NCBI GenBank assembly: GCA_002328865.1
Contig: DCWO01000091.1
Location: forward strand, 1 to 10,435
Length of the DNA stretch: 10,435 nt
Direction: 5' to 3'
From: Dehalococcoidia bacterium UBA2160
GTDB lineage: Bacteria; Chloroflexota; Dehalococcoidia; Lucifugimonadales; UBA1123
Both the position numbers and the translations under genes were made by a program. This document shows, piece after piece, positions 1 through 6,979 of this stretch. The notes below the pieces were generated by a model, which was given only the letters and a program-made list of their open reading frames with translations, was not told the origin of the DNA and searched no databases. Each line of letters begins with the position of its first letter. Position 1 is the stretch's first letter.

Positions 1-1
1 C

Positions 2-661
2 AAAGGATTGGGTCCACCTCAGTCGTCCGAGTTTCTGGTGGACACCGCGCACGGTTTCCAGGGCGATGAGCGCGATTTGATTATCTTCTCTCCAGTGGTC
101 TCTGCAAACATGCCCGATGCCAGCAACCGGTTTCTCGGCAGGACACCGAATTTGTTCAATGTGGCCATCACCAGAGCGCGAGCTGCATTGGTGGTTGTAG
201 GGGATCATACAAGCGCCAAAGAATCAAGCATCGAACATTTGTCGAGCTTTGCCCGATATGTTGAGCGATTGGGAATTTATGCCGCCGATGCACCAACACA
301 TGAAGACTACGGGCCGCAATACCCACCAGTGGCGAATCCAGAACAAGTCTCTCATTGGGAGCACGCACTCTACCAGGCGCTCTATGCTCGTGGACTGAAG
401 CCACGCGTCCAGCATCCGGTAGAACAATACACTCTTGACTTTGGATTGTTCGATGGAAACAGGAAACTCAACATCGAGGTCGACGGAGAACGTTATCATC
501 GTGAATGGGACGGCGAACTAGCCAGGCGTGACGTGATCCGCAATCAGCGGCTGATCGAGCTCGGGTGGGATGTGATGCGCTTTTGGGTCTACCAGGTCCG
601 TGACGAGTTAGATCAGTGCCTCGATAGGATCCAAACGTGGGCAGAGTCGTCCCACGGTTAG
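2..661 (+). CDS. C-terminal part of a superfamily 1 helicase fused to a DUF559/MTES_1575-like nuclease domain (5' truncated)
   Basis: The frame is open from the left edge, so the N-terminus and the Walker motifs lie outside the window. A TTG at 8 is unlikely to be the real start; residue numbers here count from it. Residues 11-32 read as SF1 helicase motif V (VDTAHGFQGDERD), and 51-66 as motif VI (NVAITRARAALVVVGD), in the style of the Upf1/DNA2-like AAA_12 group. After a linker, residues 115-210 look like a Vsr/DUF559 PD-(D/E)XK fold: D144 followed by E157-V-D159-G and H164, then the helix containing RRDVIRNQRLIELGW. Proteins of this design usually run to well over 1,000 residues and are thought to act on DNA, some of them in restriction or defence islands; that role is inferred here. 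Base composition is somewhat more A+T-rich than the genes to the right. The stop is TAG at 659-661. The family is fairly certain, the biological role unknown. Confidence 0.85.
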   Translation, partial: KGLGPPQSSEFLVDTAHGFQGDERDLIIFSPVVSANMPDASNRFLGRTPNLFNVAITRARAALVVVGDHTSAKESSIEHLSSFARYVERLGIYAADAPTHEDYGPQYPPVANPEQVSHWEHALYQALYARGLKPRVQHPVEQYTLDFGLFDGNRKLNIEVDGERYHREWDGELARRDVIRNQRLIELGWDVMRFWVYQVRDELDQCLDRIQTWAESSHG

Positions 662-727
662 TCAGGGGTATCTCTCCGATATCAGGTTCTATTGATGATG
701 GTTTTTGGTCTATACCGGGGTCACATC

Positions 728-732
728 AGGGA
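728..732 (+). promoter_or_regulatory. Ribosome binding site deciding the methyltransferase start
   Basis: AGGGA lies six bases before the GTG at 739. It favours that start over the in-frame GTG at 637, which would overlap the helicase gene by 25 bases and add 34 residues that do not resemble the family. Confidence 0.6.
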
Positions 733-738
733 ATTACC

Positions 739-1569
739 GTGACCGGACAACCGGTTCCTGATCGTCCCGCACACGAGTACCTACACGGCTCCGAGGCGTC
801 GGAGCAATCGCGGCTCGAATCCCAGGCGAAGATTCTGGGCGTCGCCGAGCACTTACCGGAGCTTCGACCGGGAATGCGATTGCTGGACGTCGGGTGCGGC
901 ACGGGCGCCGTCGCTCGTGAGGTCGCGAAGCAGGTGGCGCCCGGCGAGGTGGTCGGCATCGACCGTGAGGAGGCGCAGCTCGCCGTCGCTCGGCAGATGG
1001 CCGTCGACCAGAGCATTGAAAACGTGACGTTCGTCGAAGGCGACGCCATCAACCTTCCGTCGCCCGGAGCGTCGTTCGACGGGGTGTACAGCAGCATGTT
1101 TCTCGAGCACGTCTCGAATCCAGTCCAGGTTGCCAGCGAGATGCGCCGGGTTGCCGCGTTTGGCGGGTGGGTATGCTTGTTCGAGTGGGAGACCGGCAGT
1201 TGGACTCTGTACCCGGAGTTCCCCGCCATCCGGCATGTGTGGAAAGCGGTTTACGGATTGCAAGCGCGCCAGGGAGGCGACCCGAAGATCGGCCGGAAGC
1301 TCTACAGCGCCTTCGTGCGGGCGGGTTTGAGCGATGTGACGGTACGAGGGAGCACCCTGACCATTACGGCATCTCAGCCCGATTCGTTGCGCCGCTACGT
1401 CGCCGGCGCCAGCGAGATCATCCGTCAGGCGCGGCCTGGCATGCTCTCCGGGGGGATGGTGACGGAGGACGTTTTGGAGCAGGCCAAAACCGAGTACGAC
1501 CAGTTGTTAGCAAGCCCGGACGCCTTCGTCTTCCATGGATTCTGCTGCGCAACAAGCATCAACCGTTGA
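739..1569 (+). CDS. Class I SAM-dependent methyltransferase, substrate unknown
   Basis: The protein has 276 residues from the GTG at 739. SAM-binding motif I is LLDVGCGTG at 48-56. An acidic residue ending strand 2 (GID, D75) should contact the ribose hydroxyls of SAM. A typical GDAINLP motif follows, and then the FDGVYSSMFLEHV segment of the Methyltransf_11/25 fold. The N-terminal signature YLHGSEASEQSRL followed by a Q is common in small stand-alone methyltransferases of unassigned substrate; related folds act on small molecules or quinone precursors. There is no signal peptide or membrane segment. It sits 77 bases after the helicase and 65 bases before the convergent GNAT gene, so it is probably a single-gene unit. 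The fold is certain; the substrate cannot be told from the sequence. Confidence 0.88.
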   Translation: MTGQPVPDRPAHEYLHGSEASEQSRLESQAKILGVAEHLPELRPGMRLLDVGCGTGAVAREVAKQVAPGEVVGIDREEAQLAVARQMAVDQSIENVTFVEGDAINLPSPGASFDGVYSSMFLEHVSNPVQVASEMRRVAAFGGWVCLFEWETGSWTLYPEFPAIRHVWKAVYGLQARQGGDPKIGRKLYSAFVRAGLSDVTVRGSTLTITASQPDSLRRYVAGASEIIRQARPGMLSGGMVTEDVLEQAKTEYDQLLASPDAFVFHGFCCATSINR

Positions 1570-1634
1570 CGAACTCGACTGGCACGGGAACATCACCGAT
1601 GCCGCGCGTTCAAGCTTCGACCCAACACGCGAGA

Positions 1635-2657
1635 CTACCATCGACGCCATAGGTCTGCGTCCGCCCGATCACGGTGCGCCCACGCTATCCTGGAGTCGAT
1701 AGTGCGCATCAGGGAGTTCACAATGGGCTCGAAACCCTGGCCGGACCAGAATCGTTCGGCCTCGATGTTGGCCGACTCGTAGTCAAGCACGCACCTGGCG
1801 TATCCGCCGTCCCTCGCCCACGACATGACGTGATTCAGTAGAGCCTTGCCAATGCCCGAGCCGCGCACATCGCTTCGAATGAAGGCGCCTCCGAACGCGC
1901 CCCCTAGATTACAAGTGCTCGCGTCCTCCCGCAACGCCGCCGGAAACGGCCTGTCGCCCGGCGGTGAGCAACTCATCAAGCCGACCGCTTCGCCGTCCAG
2001 ATACGCCAGCCATAGAGCATTCGTCGGGTCGGCGAGCCGTGCCTGGTGGGGCTTCGTCGGATCGGCCTCGACCACAAGCGGCAGGAATGCAGGCGCCGAC
2101 GCCAGATGACGGCGCAAGCCGATCACCAATTCCATCACTGTGTCGAGGTCCGCTGGGCCCGCCCGCCTCACGTCCACGTCCTCCGACGCGCCCACCACCG
2201 GCGAGGTGTCCCTCACTGCATCGACGACGTTCAACCCAAAACCCAGTGAATGCCAGGCGTCGGCAGCCTGAGCGTCGCCTGCCGGAAGCGATATCGCGTG
2301 CTTGAAGCAACCATTCTCGACCCACCGTTGCGATAGGCGCGCGTACATCAGCCGATACGTCTGACGCCCGTCTGTCGCATCCACGGCATGAGCCAGGTCG
2401 TGGCTGAAAGCCATCCACTCGCCGTTGAAAAAGCTGATGCTCGAGAGCAGAAATCCGGCCATCCTGCTTCCGCGATACGCTGCTGCTCCCGGACCTGCCG
2501 CCATGCAGTTGCGCAATATGGGCGCCGTCGAGTCCGCGTCTTCGTACTGGGCGGGCAGCCACGGGGTACGTTCACGTCCGGCACGGTGACGAGCCGCCAG
2601 CAACGTCGCTGCGTCATCCAGGTGTGCGGCCTCGAATGGGACGATTCCGATGGGCAT
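1635..2657 (-). CDS. Two-domain GNAT-family N-acetyltransferase
   Basis: The protein has 340 residues, about twice a single GNAT domain. The C-terminal half (about 160-320) is a full acetyl-CoA-binding domain. Motif A is RSDVRGSGIGKALL at 261-274, containing the R-G-S-G-I-G pyrophosphate loop, and is followed by the ESANIEAERFWSGQGFE segment that ends most GNAT domains. The N-terminal half (1-150) looks like a decayed copy: AWHSLGFGLNVV at about 134-145 mirrors FWSGQGFEPIV, but no good R/QxxGxG loop is seen, so only the second domain probably catalyses. The ATG start is supported by GGGAGGG (complement of 2663-2669) five bases upstream. It lies 86 bases downstream of the ketopantoate-reductase-like gene on the same strand and may be cotranscribed with it. 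The substrate is unknown. Confidence 0.85.
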   Translation of the reverse strand: MPIGIVPFEAAHLDDAATLLAARHRAGRERTPWLPAQYEDADSTAPILRNCMAAGPGAAAYRGSRMAGFLLSSISFFNGEWMAFSHDLAHAVDATDGRQTYRLMYARLSQRWVENGCFKHAISLPAGDAQAADAWHSLGFGLNVVDAVRDTSPVVGASEDVDVRRAGPADLDTVMELVIGLRRHLASAPAFLPLVVEADPTKPHQARLADPTNALWLAYLDGEAVGLMSCSPPGDRPFPAALREDASTCNLGGAFGGAFIRSDVRGSGIGKALLNHVMSWARDGGYARCVLDYESANIEAERFWSGQGFEPIVNSLMRTIDSRIAWAHRDRADADLWRRW

Positions 2658-2743
2658 CAGTGCCCTCCCGCGATTGATCTGACCGGATTGGGTGATGCTC
2701 GACGCCGGTGGTCGAAGCCTTCAGGTCGATCCACCTCTCACCG

Positions 2744-3778
2744 CTACATGAACTGCTCCATGTAGTTGATGTTGGACGGTTCGGACTCGAGCTCGCCGCG
2801 CTCGACCTGCTTGATGAGCCGCGTGATGGCGTCGCAGGCTGGCGTCGGCACGCCTACCTCCGCGCCCCGCCTCGACACATAGCCGTCCAAGAATTCGATC
2901 TCAGTGCGACGGCCTTTCATCACGTCCTGGAGCATCGAGGGCCGTCCGGCGCCCAATTCTTTGGCGGTCTCGGCCAATCGGGACTTGAGCTCCTCCAACA
3001 CCTGAGCGTCCTCGGCGGCCTGGACGTACATCTCCGCGGGGACTCCGTTGATCGGCTCCACATGGACTCCGAGCGCCGTTCCGACCTTGACGACCTCGGC
3101 CCCGATCTTCACCGTGACGTCCACGACGCCCGGTGTCTCTCGTGACGCCGCCGAGCCGAGACCGGTCAGGGCGCAGATGGGGTTGGCCATCGAGTTCGTG
3201 GCCAGCTTGGCCCATCGCTCGCCCCAAAGATTTGTCGTCACGTGCGTCGGCCCGACGACGCTCAGCATCTCTGCCAGAGCTTTGATTCGCTCCGTTTCCA
3301 TGCCGTTGAGCTCGCCGAGTTTGAACGCCAGTCGACTGGAAACGCTGGTCCGCTGGGGATTGCCGGGGTCGTACATCCCGGCGCCAAGCGTGATGACGCA
3401 CCCCAGCGTCCTCGTGTAACCCGCAATCGGTGCAATCGTCTCGTCGTTGATGCCGTTCTGCGCGGAGATGATGACTCCGGTCGGCGTCAGATGGCGCAGG
3501 ATGAAGTGCGTCGCCCACACAGTGTCGTACGACTTCATGCTGAGAAAGATCGAGTCGAACGGCTCGGTGATGTTGCAAGCTTCACCCAGATGCATCGCGT
3601 TGACGGGAACGGTGAACTCCTCATCCGAGGCGGTTACTCGCAGGCCGTCGCGCTTCATCTTCTCGACGTGCTCGCCCCACTGGTCGATCAGTGTAACGTC
3701 GTGACCGGCCCGTGTCAGGTAACCTCCGATGGTCCCGCCGATAGCCCCGACTCCGAACACCGCGATCCTGTCAAACAT
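2744..3778 (-). CDS. Ketopantoate reductase family (2-dehydropantoate 2-reductase-like) NAD(P)-dependent oxidoreductase
   Basis: The protein has 344 residues. The Rossmann fold opens with FGVGAIGG (8-15), the GxGxxG dinucleotide loop. Family positions follow: MKSYDT (K82), SAQNG (N108), and the catalytic helix WAKLATNSMANPICALTG with K191, N195 and N199. The C-terminal substrate signature is SMLQDVMKGRRTEIEFLDG (281-299), with S281 and E293; the usual N-G near its end is D-G here. Classical PanE reduces 2-dehydropantoate to pantoate for coenzyme A synthesis. The family also contains many paralogues of unknown substrate, and at 344 residues this protein is longer than E. coli PanE (about 300), so no gene symbol is assigned. 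CGAGGAG (complement of 3787-3793) sits eight bases before the ATG. A good promoter is found further upstream. The GNAT gene follows on the same strand. Confidence 0.85.
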   Translation of the reverse strand: MFDRIAVFGVGAIGGTIGGYLTRAGHDVTLIDQWGEHVEKMKRDGLRVTASDEEFTVPVNAMHLGEACNITEPFDSIFLSMKSYDTVWATHFILRHLTPTGVIISAQNGINDETIAPIAGYTRTLGCVITLGAGMYDPGNPQRTSVSSRLAFKLGELNGMETERIKALAEMLSVVGPTHVTTNLWGERWAKLATNSMANPICALTGLGSAASRETPGVVDVTVKIGAEVVKVGTALGVHVEPINGVPAEMYVQAAEDAQVLEELKSRLAETAKELGAGRPSMLQDVMKGRRTEIEFLDGYVSRRGAEVGVPTPACDAITRLIKQVERGELESEPSNINYMEQFM

Positions 3779-3821
3779 GCCGAATACTCCTCGTGATTGT
3801 CGTCTTGTTGCGTCGGCAGAC

Positions 3822-3850
3822 AGTGTAGTTTAGGCTCTGAAGACCGTCAA
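3822..3850 (-). promoter_or_regulatory. Predicted sigma-70-type promoter of the ketopantoate-reductase-like gene
   Basis: Read on the minus strand, TTGACG (3845-3850) and TACACT (3822-3827) are separated by exactly 17 bases. The -10 box lies about 44 bases before the ATG at 3778. The -35 box matches the consensus at five of six positions and the -10 box at four of six. Confidence 0.55.
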
Positions 3851-3858
3851 CAAACATG

Positions 3859-3896
3859 GCTCTGGAGAGCTTGGACCGCCTCAGGCGGTCCAGAGC
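3859..3896. other. Perfect inverted repeat in the divergent intergenic region, with alternative pairing
   Basis: TGGACCGCC at 3872-3880 and GGCGGTCCA at 3884-3892 form a perfect nine-base-pair stem with a TCA loop. GCTCTGG at 3859-3865 can also pair with CCAGAGC at 3890-3896, which would compete with the outer base pairs. No T-run follows on either strand, so it is not a standard terminator. It lies between the two predicted divergent promoters. Confidence 0.7.
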
Positions 3897-3900
3897 ACCG

Positions 3901-3934
3901 GTGGCGTCGGCCTTCGGGCCGAGTCCGGCGCCAC
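3901..3934. other. GC-rich two-part hairpin with a UUCG tetraloop
   Basis: The inner stem TCGGCC/GGCCGA (3907-3912 with 3917-3922) closes a TTCG loop. The outer stem GTGGCG/CGCCAC (3901-3906 with 3929-3934) is separated from the inner one by a GTCCGG bulge on the 3' side. UUCG loops are a hallmark of stable folded RNA read on the plus strand. No U-tract follows. It could be part of a small RNA, a protein-binding site or a leader element; the sequence does not decide. Confidence 0.6.
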
Positions 3935-3967
3935 ACAATTGGAATTCCTGTCCGCTTGGTCGGCCTG

Positions 3968-3976
3968 TGATATTCT
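3968..3976 (+). promoter_or_regulatory. Possible extended -10 promoter for selB
   Basis: TGATATTCT combines an extended -10 TG with TATTCT, 46 bases before the selB ATG. No convincing -35 box is seen at the usual distance, which is tolerated when an extended -10 is present. Confidence 0.4.
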
Positions 3977-3990
3977 AGGTTTCACACTCA

Positions 3991-4007
3991 TCCGGCTCCA
4001 TGCCGGA
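3991..4007 (+). promoter_or_regulatory. Small hairpin in the selB leader
   Basis: TCCGGC (3991-3996) and GCCGGA (4002-4007) form a six-base-pair stem with a five-base loop. It ends 14 bases before the selB start and just ahead of the weak SD (GGGG at 4012-4015). It could modulate ribosome access; no function is shown by the sequence itself. Confidence 0.45.
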
Positions 4008-4021
4008 ATTCGGGGTCGTCA

Positions 4022-5884
4022 ATGTTCGTAATCGGCACGGCAGGTCACGTTGACCACGGCAAATCCACGCTCGTCGAAGCTTTGACCGGCATCGACCCAG
4101 ACCGCCTCCGCGAGGAGAAGGAACGCGGGATGACCATCGACCTGGGCTTCGCGTGGCTCAAGCTGCCAAGCGGCAACGAGGTCAGCATCGTCGACGTGCC
4201 AGGACACGAGCGGTTCGTGAACAACATGCTCGCAGGAGTCGGAGGCATCGACCTAGCACTGCTCGTTGTCGCCGCGGACGAGTCCGTCATGCCCCAGACC
4301 CGCGAGCACCTGGCCATCCTCGACCTGCTCCGAATCGACCGCGGGTTGGTCGCGCTCACGAAGAAGGACCTCGTCGAAGAGGATTGGCTGGATCTGGTCA
4401 CGGCGGACATCGAGGAGGCACTCGAAGGGACCGTCCTGGGAGGGTCCCAGATCCTACACGTATCCGGCGCCACCGGGGACGGGCTCCCAGAGCTGATCGA
4501 GGCGATGGAAGGGCTGCTCGCCGAAACGACGCCCAAGAAGGACGTTGGGCGGCCCCGGCTGCCTATCGACCGCGCCTTCACCATCTCGGGCTTCGGGACC
4601 GTGGTCACCGGAACGTTGATCGACGGTTCACTCGAGGTTGGGCAGGAGGTCGAGTTGGTCGTCTCGGGCCAACGCACGCGCATACGAGGCCTCCAAACTC
4701 ACAGACAGAAAGAGGACCGAGCCGAGCCCGGCACACGGGTCGCGGCCAACCTCATCGGCGTGGGACAGGACGAGATTCGCCGCGGCGAGGTGCTCACCAC
4801 GCCCGGGTGGCTCCGACCGACCACCGCTTTCGACGTTCACCTGCGCGCCATACCCGAGGCGCCGCTGCCACTTCGTCACAACATGTTCATCACGGTCCAC
4901 ACCGGCTCCAGCGAAGTCGTCGCGCGCTTGAGATTGTTGGAGGGAGACCGTTTGCATCCCGGCGAGACGACGTGGGCCCAGTTGAAGCTAGAGTCGCCGC
5001 TTGCAGTGGCCAAAGGCGACTACTTCGTGGTCCGCTCGAACCTGACCACGCTCGGCGGCGGCAACATCGTAGATACTCACGCTCGCCGGCCGAGGCGAAA
5101 CCACCCGCCCACCATCGAACGACTGCGGGTTATGGAGCGGGGCACAGACCGCGAGGTGCTGCTCAAGACGATCGAACTGTCCGAACCGAGCGAATTTGCG
5201 ACGGTGGTCAATCGAGCGAACCTGAGCCCCGATGCTGCGAAGTCCGAACTGGAAGCGATGGCGGCCGACGGCGCGATCGTGGTCTTGGGCAAGGGGAACA
5301 TCGTCTCCACCACCCGCTTCTACACAGCCGGTGGATGGTCGGCGCTTGGCGGAAATACGCGTGAAGCGCTGAATGCCTATCATCGACAGTTCCCTCTGCG
5401 CTTGGGCGCCCCCAAAGAGGAGCTGCGCTCCCGGTTGAACCTCACGCCCCAAGTCTTCAACGACGCGCTCGTGCTGCTGAACCAAGACGGCGTCACCGTC
5501 GAACGCGGCGCGCTGGTCGGCCTGCCTGACCACACTCCCACACTTTCGGACGCAGACGTCCAGGCCGTCGACGACTACATCAAACTCCTGGAATCCGACC
5601 CCTACTCGCCTCCGACGGATGCCCCCTTAGACGCCGAGGTCGTCAGCTTGCTGGACGACGAGGGCAGGGTCGTTAGGGTCAGCGACAGCGTCGTGTTTGC
5701 GTCGTCCGTATATCGAGAGATGGTCGAACGAATCTCAGCGCACATCAACGAACACGGCGAGGTTACCGTGGCCGACGTGCGGGACCTGTTCGGAACCAGC
5801 CGCAAATACGCTCTGGCTCTGATGGACCACATGGACCACCAACGCATCACCCGTCGAGTCGGCGACGCGCGTGTGCTAAGGTAG
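4022..5884 (+). CDS. selB: Selenocysteine-specific translation elongation factor SelB
   Basis: SelB is a GTPase that carries selenocysteyl-tRNA(Sec) to the ribosome and recodes UGA when it also binds the SECIS hairpin of the mRNA. The 620 residues match the usual size (E. coli about 614). The GTP-binding motifs are G1 GHVDHGKST at 8-16, the switch region RGMTIDLGF at 35-43, G3 DVPGH at 58-62 and G4 TKKD at 113-116. Domain II follows the RAFTISGFGTVVTGT segment typical of translational GTPases. The C-terminal half carries winged-helix repeats; the last one (about 563-620) has GEVTVADVRDLFGTSRKYAL and ends RRVGDARVLR, very like the SECIS-binding fourth winged helix of known SelB proteins. The ATG gives an N-terminus in register with the family; its SD is weak. 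No selA, selD or selC is seen in the window, so the rest of the pathway must lie elsewhere. A second gene starts 28 bases downstream. Confidence 0.95.
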   Translation: MFVIGTAGHVDHGKSTLVEALTGIDPDRLREEKERGMTIDLGFAWLKLPSGNEVSIVDVPGHERFVNNMLAGVGGIDLALLVVAADESVMPQTREHLAILDLLRIDRGLVALTKKDLVEEDWLDLVTADIEEALEGTVLGGSQILHVSGATGDGLPELIEAMEGLLAETTPKKDVGRPRLPIDRAFTISGFGTVVTGTLIDGSLEVGQEVELVVSGQRTRIRGLQTHRQKEDRAEPGTRVAANLIGVGQDEIRRGEVLTTPGWLRPTTAFDVHLRAIPEAPLPLRHNMFITVHTGSSEVVARLRLLEGDRLHPGETTWAQLKLESPLAVAKGDYFVVRSNLTTLGGGNIVDTHARRPRRNHPPTIERLRVMERGTDREVLLKTIELSEPSEFATVVNRANLSPDAAKSELEAMAADGAIVVLGKGNIVSTTRFYTAGGWSALGGNTREALNAYHRQFPLRLGAPKEELRSRLNLTPQVFNDALVLLNQDGVTVERGALVGLPDHTPTLSDADVQAVDDYIKLLESDPYSPPTDAPLDAEVVSLLDDEGRVVRVSDSVVFASSVYREMVERISAHINEHGEVTVADVRDLFGTSRKYALALMDHMDHQRITRRVGDARVLR

Positions 5885-5912
5885 CCTGCGGAAGACGGCA
5901 GGAGGCGCCGGC

Positions 5913-6413
5913 ATGACCTCGGACACCACCCCTAGAGACGGTCCGTGTCGCTTGCGGATCACGTTGGGCGCCGAAGGTCTCCCGATCTCCCAACTGTCGA
6001 GGTTGCTGCGAGTCCTTCAAACCGCCGTGCGAGAGGTCGCCGGCGACGAGGAGGAAGCTCGGCCGTATTTCGAGCGGCAACACCAGCCGCGGCTCCAATT
6101 GTCGGCTAACGTTGAAGACGGACGGCTGGCACTGAGCGTCTTTTTCGCGGAGCTCAAAGAATCGACCCCGATGCCGGAGCTTTCCACATTGGTCTTCGGT
6201 CCGTTCATCGAGCAGTTCGAACGCTTCCTCATGACCGGACCCCAGCTAGGGTTGTGGGGGCCGATAGCGAGAGGGGTCACGAACGACGATGAGCCGATAA
6301 TCATGCAACGCCTGCGTGACCTTCGCACCGAGTTGCGACACTTCGCCGGCGCAACGATCAGCTTCGGAGAACGCGCGATGACCTTCGACGGCGACCAGGT
6401 GACTCTGGGATGA
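5913..6413 (+). CDS. Conserved-looking hypothetical protein, 166 residues, in the selB operon
   Basis: I do not recognise this protein. The start is well supported: GGAGG at 5901-5905 lies seven bases before the ATG. Residues 13-43 look like a beta strand (LRITLG) followed by a long amphipathic helix (ISQLSRLLRVLQTAVREVA). A charged stretch follows, then a second strand region (61-80, ending LALSVFFAEL), a helix around 95-108 and another at 130-144 rich in R, L and E. The protein ends with a strand-turn-strand tail. It is soluble, with no signal peptide, membrane helix or metal-binding cluster. It begins 28 bases after selB, and its TGA stop overlaps the ATG of the next gene as ATGA, so it is almost certainly translated with the acetyltransferase. 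Nothing in it points to a role in selenocysteine insertion. Confidence 0.8.
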   Translation: MTSDTTPRDGPCRLRITLGAEGLPISQLSRLLRVLQTAVREVAGDEEEARPYFERQHQPRLQLSANVEDGRLALSVFFAELKESTPMPELSTLVFGPFIEQFERFLMTGPQLGLWGPIARGVTNDDEPIIMQRLRDLRTELRHFAGATISFGERAMTFDGDQVTLG

Positions 6414-6925
6414 GCGCACATGGCGGGCTCGACATCGCCGTGCGTCGAGCTAAGCCCGAGGATCATGGAGACCTCATGGAAGTGTGGACGTGTCCGGGCG
6501 TTGTTAGAAACACCTTGAGGCTCCCTTTGGGCGCTCCGGACTTGTGGGATCGCTGGAAAAGGTTGTTGGCTGCAACAGACTTGGGTTCGGACATCTGGGT
6601 GGCGCAGGTTGACTGCCGGGTGGTCGGAACGATTGTCGTGACCTACGAGTCTGGTCTCCGATCACACGTCGCCAGGGTGGGCATCGAAGTCCACGACGAC
6701 TATCAGAACAAGGGCGAAGGTCGCCAACTGGTGTCGGCCGCAATCGATCACGCGGAGACCCAGCTTGGCAAACAGAGAATCGAGTTGCACGTCTTCACTG
6801 ACAACGAGCCGGCAATCGGATTGTACAAGAAGTTCAGCTTCGAGATCGAAGGCGTGCACCGGTCGTTCGGCTTCCGCGAAGGGCAATATGTCGATGTCTA
6901 CAGCATGGCGCGCGTGACCGTCTGA
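6410..6925 (+). CDS. AaaT/YhhY-like GNAT N-acetyltransferase, first of a tandem pair
   Basis: The protein has 171 residues and is a single GNAT domain over its whole length. The acetyl-CoA loop is HDDYQNKGEGRQLV (about 104-117), with Q-N-K-G-E-G as the pyrophosphate-binding Q/RxxGxG/A motif. The C-terminal part reads IELHVFTDNEPAIGLYKKF and later YVDVYSMARV. From memory, this order of motifs, including an early NTLRLP and a central RSHVA, closely follows E. coli YhhY/AaaT, an acetyltransferase that acts on L-amino acids such as phenylalanine and methionine. The same substrate class is only inferred here. The ATG overlaps the stop of the preceding gene (ATGA), a classical coupling arrangement, which supports this start even though no strong SD is seen. 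A diverged copy follows directly. Confidence 0.85.
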   Translation: MSAHGGLDIAVRRAKPEDHGDLMEVWTCPGVVRNTLRLPLGAPDLWDRWKRLLAATDLGSDIWVAQVDCRVVGTIVVTYESGLRSHVARVGIEVHDDYQNKGEGRQLVSAAIDHAETQLGKQRIELHVFTDNEPAIGLYKKFSFEIEGVHRSFGFREGQYVDVYSMARVTV

Positions 6926-6967
6926 GCGGCATCGCGCACTCGATGTCGATCGCCCCAACTTCAACCG

Positions 6968-6974
6968 AAGGTGA
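6968..6974 (+). promoter_or_regulatory. Strong ribosome binding site deciding the start of the second GNAT gene
   Basis: AAGGTGA lies five bases before the ATG at 6980 and is nearly complementary to the 16S rRNA tail. A GTG at 6971 in the same frame lies inside this SD, so 6980 is preferred. Confidence 0.7.
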
Positions 6975-6979
6975 ATCAT

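Noticed and set aside
637..738. Longer N-terminus for the methyltransferase from GTG 637
   Set aside because: It would overlap the helicase gene and adds residues with no family resemblance, whereas GTG 739 has a well-placed SD.
2699..2715. Hairpin TCGAC/GTCGA between the PanE-like and GNAT genes as a terminator
   Set aside because: Only five pairs with a seven-base loop and no U-tract; too weak to split the likely two-gene unit.
2388..2765. Plus-strand open frame of 125 codons opposite the GNAT gene
   Set aside because: It is antisense to a clear GNAT coding region, its product resembles no protein, and no SD was found.
3859..3934. tRNA-Sec (selC) just upstream of selB, suggested by a stem with TCA in the centre of a seven-base loop
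   Set aside because: The loop reads CCTCAGG and lacks the universal U before the anticodon. No acceptor stem closes around it, no GG-TTCGA-type T arm is present, and no CCA end is visible.
4153..5364. Open frame of 403 codons overlapping selB in another frame
   Set aside because: The product is an arginine-rich shadow typical of GC-rich coding DNA, and selB is unmistakable in the overlapping frame.
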